10,209 bases of DNA, taken from the NCBI GenBank assembly GCA_021781095.1, contig JAJXXM010000298.1, positions 1-10,209 of the forward strand, in the 5' to 3' direction. The notes beneath the pieces are model-generated. The model was not told where the DNA came from and did not search any database. It saw only the letters and a program-made list of their open reading frames with translations. The position numbers were made by a program, and so were the translations under genes. This DNA comes from a bacterium. GTDB lineage: Bacteria; Eremiobacterota; Eremiobacteria; Baltobacterales; Baltobacteraceae. Position 1 is the first letter of the stretch. Each line of letters opens with the position of its first letter. Of this stretch, positions 7,137-10,209 are shown one piece after another.

Positions 7137-7172
7137 ATGACTATGGCGGTTTTTGCCTCCCGTGGGGCTTAA
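7137..7172 (+). other. Short leader-like reading frame overlapping the crcB start
   Basis: ATG 7137 is preceded at four bases by AAGGAG (7127-7132), the best ribosome binding site in the area, and opens an 11-codon frame (MTMAVFASRGA) that stops at TAA 7170-7172, inside the beginning of crcB. It could be a translated leader that couples ribosomes onto the poorly led crcB start, or the true crcB N-terminus thrown out of frame by a one-base change. The sequence does not decide between them. Confidence 0.3.
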
Positions 7173-7551
7173 AAGCGTTCTGACGGTTGCCTTTGGAGGG
7201 GGACTTGGGGCAGCTGCTCGCTACATCGTCAACTACATGGTGGTCCAGCGACTTGGCCCCGGATTTCCGTTCGGCACGCTGCTCATCAACGTTACCGGGA
7301 GTTTGCTGATCGGGATCATCGCGGAACTGGCCGCCACCCGAACGTTCGGGATGCCGTCATCCGCGCGTCTCTTTCTCGCCGTCGGCGTCCTCGGGGGCTA
7401 TACGACCTTCTCGACCTTCGCACTCGATACCGTGACGTTGGTCGGCGATCGGGCGTTTGCCATGGCCACACTCTATGCGCTGGGGAGCGTGCTGCTCGGC
7501 GTTCTTGCCGCCTTTGCCGGGCAGGTGCTCGTGCGCTTCGCATTGCGATAG
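7162..7551 (+). CDS. crcB: CrcB/Fluc fluoride ion channel
   Basis: A four-helix membrane protein of about 129 residues, the standard CrcB length. It exports fluoride passively as an antiparallel dimer, protecting enzymes such as enolase and pyrophosphatase. Family signatures are clear: GGGLGAAARY near the N-terminus, FGTLLINVTGS with the pore Asn, and GGYTTFSTFALD with the two Phe that line the fluoride path. GTG 7162 gives the typical start (GLKSVLTVAFGGG); TTG 7153 would add three residues. Neither has a good ribosome binding site, whereas a strong one serves an overlapping short frame. The start is therefore uncertain, but the rest of the gene is intact and ends at TAG. Confidence 0.9.
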   Translation: MGLKSVLTVAFGGGLGAAARYIVNYMVVQRLGPGFPFGTLLINVTGSLLIGIIAELAATRTFGMPSSARLFLAVGVLGGYTTFSTFALDTVTLVGDRAFAMATLYALGSVLLGVLAAFAGQVLVRFALR

Positions 7552-7559
7552 CGCCCGCC

Positions 7560-7606
7560 GCTCCCTTTGCGCGCTCCTTACATGCAGGGAGCAACTCCGC
7601 GTTTTT
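7560..7606 (+). terminator. Weak terminator-like hairpin after crcB
   Basis: GCTCCCT (7560-7566) and AGGGAGC (7586-7592) form a perfect 7-base-pair stem, but with a 19-base loop. A run of five T (7602-7606) follows only after a nine-base gap. This is below the standard of a good intrinsic terminator, though its place just after the crcB stop fits one. Confidence 0.3.
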
Positions 7607-7628
7607 CCGCTGAGTTATGCTGCGAGGT

Positions 7629-7641
7629 TCCCACAGTGGGA
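7629..7641. promoter_or_regulatory. Perfect 13-base palindrome upstream of the PYP gene
   Basis: TCCCAC-A-GTGGGA has six-base arms around a single central base, 44 bases before the PYP start. A one-base loop cannot fold well as RNA, so a DNA operator read by a dimeric regulator is more likely. It is followed at once by a second inverted pair, AGCGT (7641-7645) and ACGCT (7652-7656). No regulator gene is present in the window, so its function is inferred. Confidence 0.35.
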
Positions 7642-7685
7642 GCGTTTTCGTACGCTGATAGTGATGTTGAAGAAGAGGAGCATTC

Positions 7686-8057
7686 ATGCACGATCGCGAT
7701 TTGCTCGAGCGAGTCGAGGCGATGAGCGCACAGGAGATCGACGGGTTGCCCGTCGGCGTGATCACCTTGGGGCTCGACGGCAAGATCCGTCGCTACAATC
7801 GCACCGAGGCTGAGATGGCGCGCCTCGATCAGAAATCACAGGTTGGGCGGAACTTCTTCACCGAAGTCGCTCCGTGCACCGCGAACCCGGAGTTCCAGGG
7901 GCGCTTCCATACGCTCGCCGGAAAGTCGAGCGGGGGCATCGAGACCTTCGATTACACCTTCCGCTTTGCTTGGGGCGCACAGCGAGTGCACATCACCTTC
8001 GTTCGAAAAGCGGGACGCGACGATATCGACGTGTCGATCACCCGCATGTCGGTCTAG
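7686..8057 (+). CDS. pyp: Photoactive yellow protein (PYP) homologue, blue-light PAS sensor
   Basis: A 123-residue single PAS domain, nearly the length of Halorhodospira halophila PYP (125). The diagnostic segment GRNFFTEVAPCTANPEF carries Cys64, equivalent to Cys69, which binds p-coumaric acid as a thioester. Tyr37 and Glu41 in RYNRTE correspond to Tyr42 and Glu46, which hydrogen-bond the phenolate; IDGLPVGVITL and FDYTFRF also align. Thr50 and Arg52 of the archetype appear to be Ala45 and Leu47, so colour or photocycle speed may differ. A soluble cytoplasmic blue-light receptor is expected. The chromophore genes often linked to pyp (tyrosine ammonia lyase, p-coumaroyl-CoA ligase) are not in this window. 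ATG 7686 follows GAGGAG at five bases, and the gene ends just before a strong terminator. Confidence 0.9.
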   Translation: MHDRDLLERVEAMSAQEIDGLPVGVITLGLDGKIRRYNRTEAEMARLDQKSQVGRNFFTEVAPCTANPEFQGRFHTLAGKSSGGIETFDYTFRFAWGAQRVHITFVRKAGRDDIDVSITRMSV

Positions 8058-8082
8058 AATCCGCTTTTTTGAGCAACATTTG

Positions 8083-8110
8083 AGGCCGCGCTCGCAGGAG
8101 CGCGGCCTTT
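8083..8110 (+). terminator. Intrinsic terminator after the PYP gene
   Basis: AGGCCGCGCTC (8083-8093), loop GCAG, and GAGCGCGGCCT (8098-8108) give a perfect 11-base-pair GC-rich stem with a four-base loop, beginning 26 bases after the PYP stop. The T tract is short (TTT, then CC), so it is strong in stem and modest in tail. It separates PYP from the downstream secreted-protein gene. Confidence 0.8.
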
Positions 8111-8134
8111 CCTATCGGACTCCCCGGGCTGAAT

Positions 8135-10209
8135 ATGAAGCTCTCTTCGAGGAGGAAGCCGTTGTCTCGCATACGCATTCGCTGGGCGCTCGCCGCCGCA
8201 GTTCTTTTCGCTCTTAGCCTTCCCTCGCACGCGCGTGCGGCAGTCGGCGTTACCCCGGCCCCGGCGAAAGCCGCCGCGAAGGCCTCGCCGAAACCGACGC
8301 CCACACCGACGCCACCGCCGCCGTACACGCAGATGACGTGGCGCGAGATCGGCCCCGCCGCAGGAGGCGGGCGCATCACCTCGGTCGCGGGTTCTGCGAC
8401 CAACGTGAAACTCTACTTTGTCGGCTCCGCGGGCGGCGGCGTCTGGAAGACGATCAACGGCGGTTTTACCTGGACGCCGGTCTTTGCGAATCAGAAGGTC
8501 GCGGCGATCGGCGCGGTGGCGATCGATCCCAGCAATAACAATGTCGTGTGGGTCGGGACCGGCGAGAGCAATCCGCGCAACGACGTCAGCTATGGCGACG
8601 GCCTCTACAAATCGACGAACGGCGGGATCACCTGGAAGCGGGTCGGCCTCAAAGGCGTCCGCTCGATCTCGCGCATCGCCGTCGACCCGAAAGACGGCAA
8701 CCACGTGGTGGTCGCCGCGTTCGGCGACCCGTTTCGCAACAGCGTTCACCGCGGCGTCTACGTGACGTTCGACGGCGGAAAGACGTGGAAGAAGACGCTC
8801 TATCTCGCACCCGATAGTGGTGCGAGCGATCTCGCGATGGTCCCGAGCGATCCGAACGTCGTCTACGCCGGCATGTGGGAGTTCCGGCGCAAACCGTGGA
8901 CCTTCCGCAGCGGCGGCCCCAACGACGGCCTCTATAAATCGGTCGACGGCGGCAAGACCTGGACGAAACTCGTCGGCAACGGTTTGCCGGCCGGAATCAC
9001 CGGGCGCATCGGCCTCGCCGTCTCGCAGAGCGACCCGAATTACGTCTACGCGCTCATCGAAGCCGCGCATGGCATTCTCTGGCGCAGTGAAGATGCGGGC
9101 AAGCATTGGAAGATGGTCAGCGATAACACGCTGGTCGATCAACGTCCGTTCTACTTCACGCACATCGCCGTCGATCCGATGAATCCCAAAAAAGTCTACG
9201 CCGTCTCCGAACTCACCTCGGTCTCGACCGACGGCGGCAAGAAATTCCGCCCGATCGCTCTCGCCGTGCACGTGGATTACCACGCGATCTGGATCGCACC
9301 GAACGATCCGTCGCGCATCATGCTCGGGGAAGACGGCGGCTACGCGCTCACCGTCGACGGCGGTGCCAATTGGTTCTTCTCGAAGAATCTTCCGATCGCA
9401 CAGATCTACCACGTCGGGCTCTCCAACGAGAATCCATACGAAGTCTGTGCCGGATTGCAAGATAACAATGCATTTTGCGGGCCGGAGAACTCGCTCGATC
9501 CCAGCGGCCTTCTCAATAAATATTGGAAGGTGAGCGTCGGCGGCGACGGCGAGTGGTCGGTCCCCGATCCCTCCGACCCGAATTATATTTGGAGCGATTC
9601 CGAAAACGGTTCGGTCGTCGTGTGGAACAAGAGAACGCAAGATCAGTGGTCCGCGCAACCCTATCTTCAGGGCGTCAAAGAGCAGTACGACCTGCGCACG
9701 AGCAAATATCGCTTCAATTGGGATTCGCCGATTGCGTTCGCTCCGTGGAACCCGCATATCGGATGGGTCGGCGGCAATGTCGTCTTCCAGAGCACCGATC
9801 GCGGTAAGAGCTTCAAAGTCATCAGCCCCGATCTCACGTTGAACATGAAATCCCACCAGATTCCATCGGGCGGCCCGATCACCCACGACGTCTCGGGCGC
9901 GGAGTATAGCGACACGCTGCTCGATATCGAGGGCTCGCCGGTGCGTAAAGGCGAGATCTGGACCGGCGCCGACGACGGCGTCATCGGCCTCACGGTCGAC
10001 GGTGGAAAGCACTGGAAGAAAATGCTGATTCCGGGCGTTCCCCCCTATGGGCGAGTCGAAACCGTCGCTCCTTCGCCGTTCGACGCGGCGACGGCGTACG
10101 TCACCATCGATCGCCATCGTTCGGGCGACTACAAACCCTACGTCTTCGTCACTCATAACTACGGCAAGACGTGGAGCTCGATCGCGAGCAACCTTCCGAA
10201 AAACGTCTT
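8135..10209 (+). CDS. Secreted Asp-box (BNR/VPS10-like) beta-propeller protein (partial, 3' end outside)
   Basis: Open to the window edge, 691 codons seen. A basic stretch (MKLSSRRKPLSRIRIRW), hydrophobic core (ALAAAVLFALSLP) and SHARA|A site form a Sec signal peptide, followed by an Ala/Pro/Thr linker (SPKPTPTPTPPPP). The mature part has at least ten Asp-box motifs of the form S/T-x-D/N-G-G-x-T-W, at about residues 106, 160, 211, 269, 318, 364, 406, 553, 620 and 673. These are typical of sortilin/VPS10-like propellers annotated 'BNR repeat glycosyl hydrolase'. No sialidase catalytic set (Arg triad, FRIP motif) is visible, so enzymatic activity is unproven; binding or exopolymer handling is possible. 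Start: ATG 8135 lacks a clear ribosome binding site, whereas TTG 8162 has GGAGGA (8151-8156) at five bases and still gives a full signal peptide. The promoter is unclear given the nearby terminator. Confidence 0.85.
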   Translation, partial: MKLSSRRKPLSRIRIRWALAAAVLFALSLPSHARAAVGVTPAPAKAAAKASPKPTPTPTPPPPYTQMTWREIGPAAGGGRITSVAGSATNVKLYFVGSAGGGVWKTINGGFTWTPVFANQKVAAIGAVAIDPSNNNVVWVGTGESNPRNDVSYGDGLYKSTNGGITWKRVGLKGVRSISRIAVDPKDGNHVVVAAFGDPFRNSVHRGVYVTFDGGKTWKKTLYLAPDSGASDLAMVPSDPNVVYAGMWEFRRKPWTFRSGGPNDGLYKSVDGGKTWTKLVGNGLPAGITGRIGLAVSQSDPNYVYALIEAAHGILWRSEDAGKHWKMVSDNTLVDQRPFYFTHIAVDPMNPKKVYAVSELTSVSTDGGKKFRPIALAVHVDYHAIWIAPNDPSRIMLGEDGGYALTVDGGANWFFSKNLPIAQIYHVGLSNENPYEVCAGLQDNNAFCGPENSLDPSGLLNKYWKVSVGGDGEWSVPDPSDPNYIWSDSENGSVVVWNKRTQDQWSAQPYLQGVKEQYDLRTSKYRFNWDSPIAFAPWNPHIGWVGGNVVFQSTDRGKSFKVISPDLTLNMKSHQIPSGGPITHDVSGAEYSDTLLDIEGSPVRKGEIWTGADDGVIGLTVDGGKHWKKMLIPGVPPYGRVETVAPSPFDAATAYVTIDRHRSGDYKPYVFVTHNYGKTWSSIASNLPKNV

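Noticed and set aside
7085..7152. A fluoride riboswitch upstream of crcB, suggested by CTGATGACT at 7134-7142.
   Set aside because: The 5' GGxGATG element, the AAAC linker and the pairing stems of the crcB RNA motif are not recognisable upstream; the match looks like chance overlap with the ATG region.
8054..10156. A 700-codon open frame on the minus strand opposite the Asp-box gene.
   Set aside because: Its product is a low-complexity run of Asp/Arg/Ala-rich segments mirroring the repeats of the plus-strand gene, which has a signal peptide and clear Asp-boxes. Long antisense frames are expected opposite genes with strong G/C third-position bias.
8135..10209. Naming the Asp-box protein a sialidase.
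   Set aside because: Asp-boxes are structural and occur in many propellers; the Arg triad, FRIP motif and nucleophilic Tyr/Glu pair of sialidases are not visible.

Overview
The window is from a moderately GC-rich bacterium. It is dominated by one tightly packed, all-plus-strand operon (1-6748) for a membrane complex of the complex I / group 4 [NiFe]-hydrogenase superfamily. The phylum cannot be fixed from sequence alone. A secreted Asp-box protein with a Pro/Thr-rich linker, frequent GTG/TTG start candidates and a stand-alone photoactive yellow protein would fit a poorly cultured lineage such as Eremiobacterota/Vulcanimicrobiota, but that is a weak guess.

Region 1 (1-6300): the 3' end of a probable HyfC/NuoH-type membrane subunit, then HyfE-like, HyfF-like (antiporter), NuoC/NuoD-like large subunit, ferredoxin-NuoB-like fused small subunit, and HyfB-like (antiporter). 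Every complete junction is a stop/start overlap (ATGA or GTGA), so translation is probably coupled throughout. The striking point is in the two soluble subunits. The large subunit has Ser-x-x-Ser where hydrogenases have the first CxxC, and no DPCxxC at its C-terminus. The small subunit has lost all four ligands of the proximal [4Fe-4S] cluster. In its fused ferredoxin domain exactly one of two [4Fe-4S] ligand sets survives. The membrane subunits keep their charged pump residues. This is therefore an Ehr-type (energy-converting hydrogenase related) complex that can be neither a hydrogenase nor a normal complex I: apparently an intact ion-translocating arm beneath a redox arm stripped of its usual centres.

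Region 2 (6308-7090): a universal stress protein of the ATP-binding type begins 7 bases after hyfB and is probably the last gene of the operon. It is followed by a 186-base stretch without a gene and a small single-span membrane protein that I do not recognise.

Region 3 (7137-8108): a CrcB/Fluc fluoride channel whose start overlaps a short, well-led reading frame, then a small photoactive yellow protein homologue that keeps the chromophore Cys, Tyr and Glu. A perfect 13-base palindrome lies upstream of the PYP gene, and a strong intrinsic terminator closes the unit.

Region 4 (8135-end): a secreted multi-repeat Asp-box (BNR/VPS10-like) beta-propeller protein that runs off the window. Sampled lines suggest regions 3-4 have more G/C at third positions than the Ehr operon, hinting at different histories.
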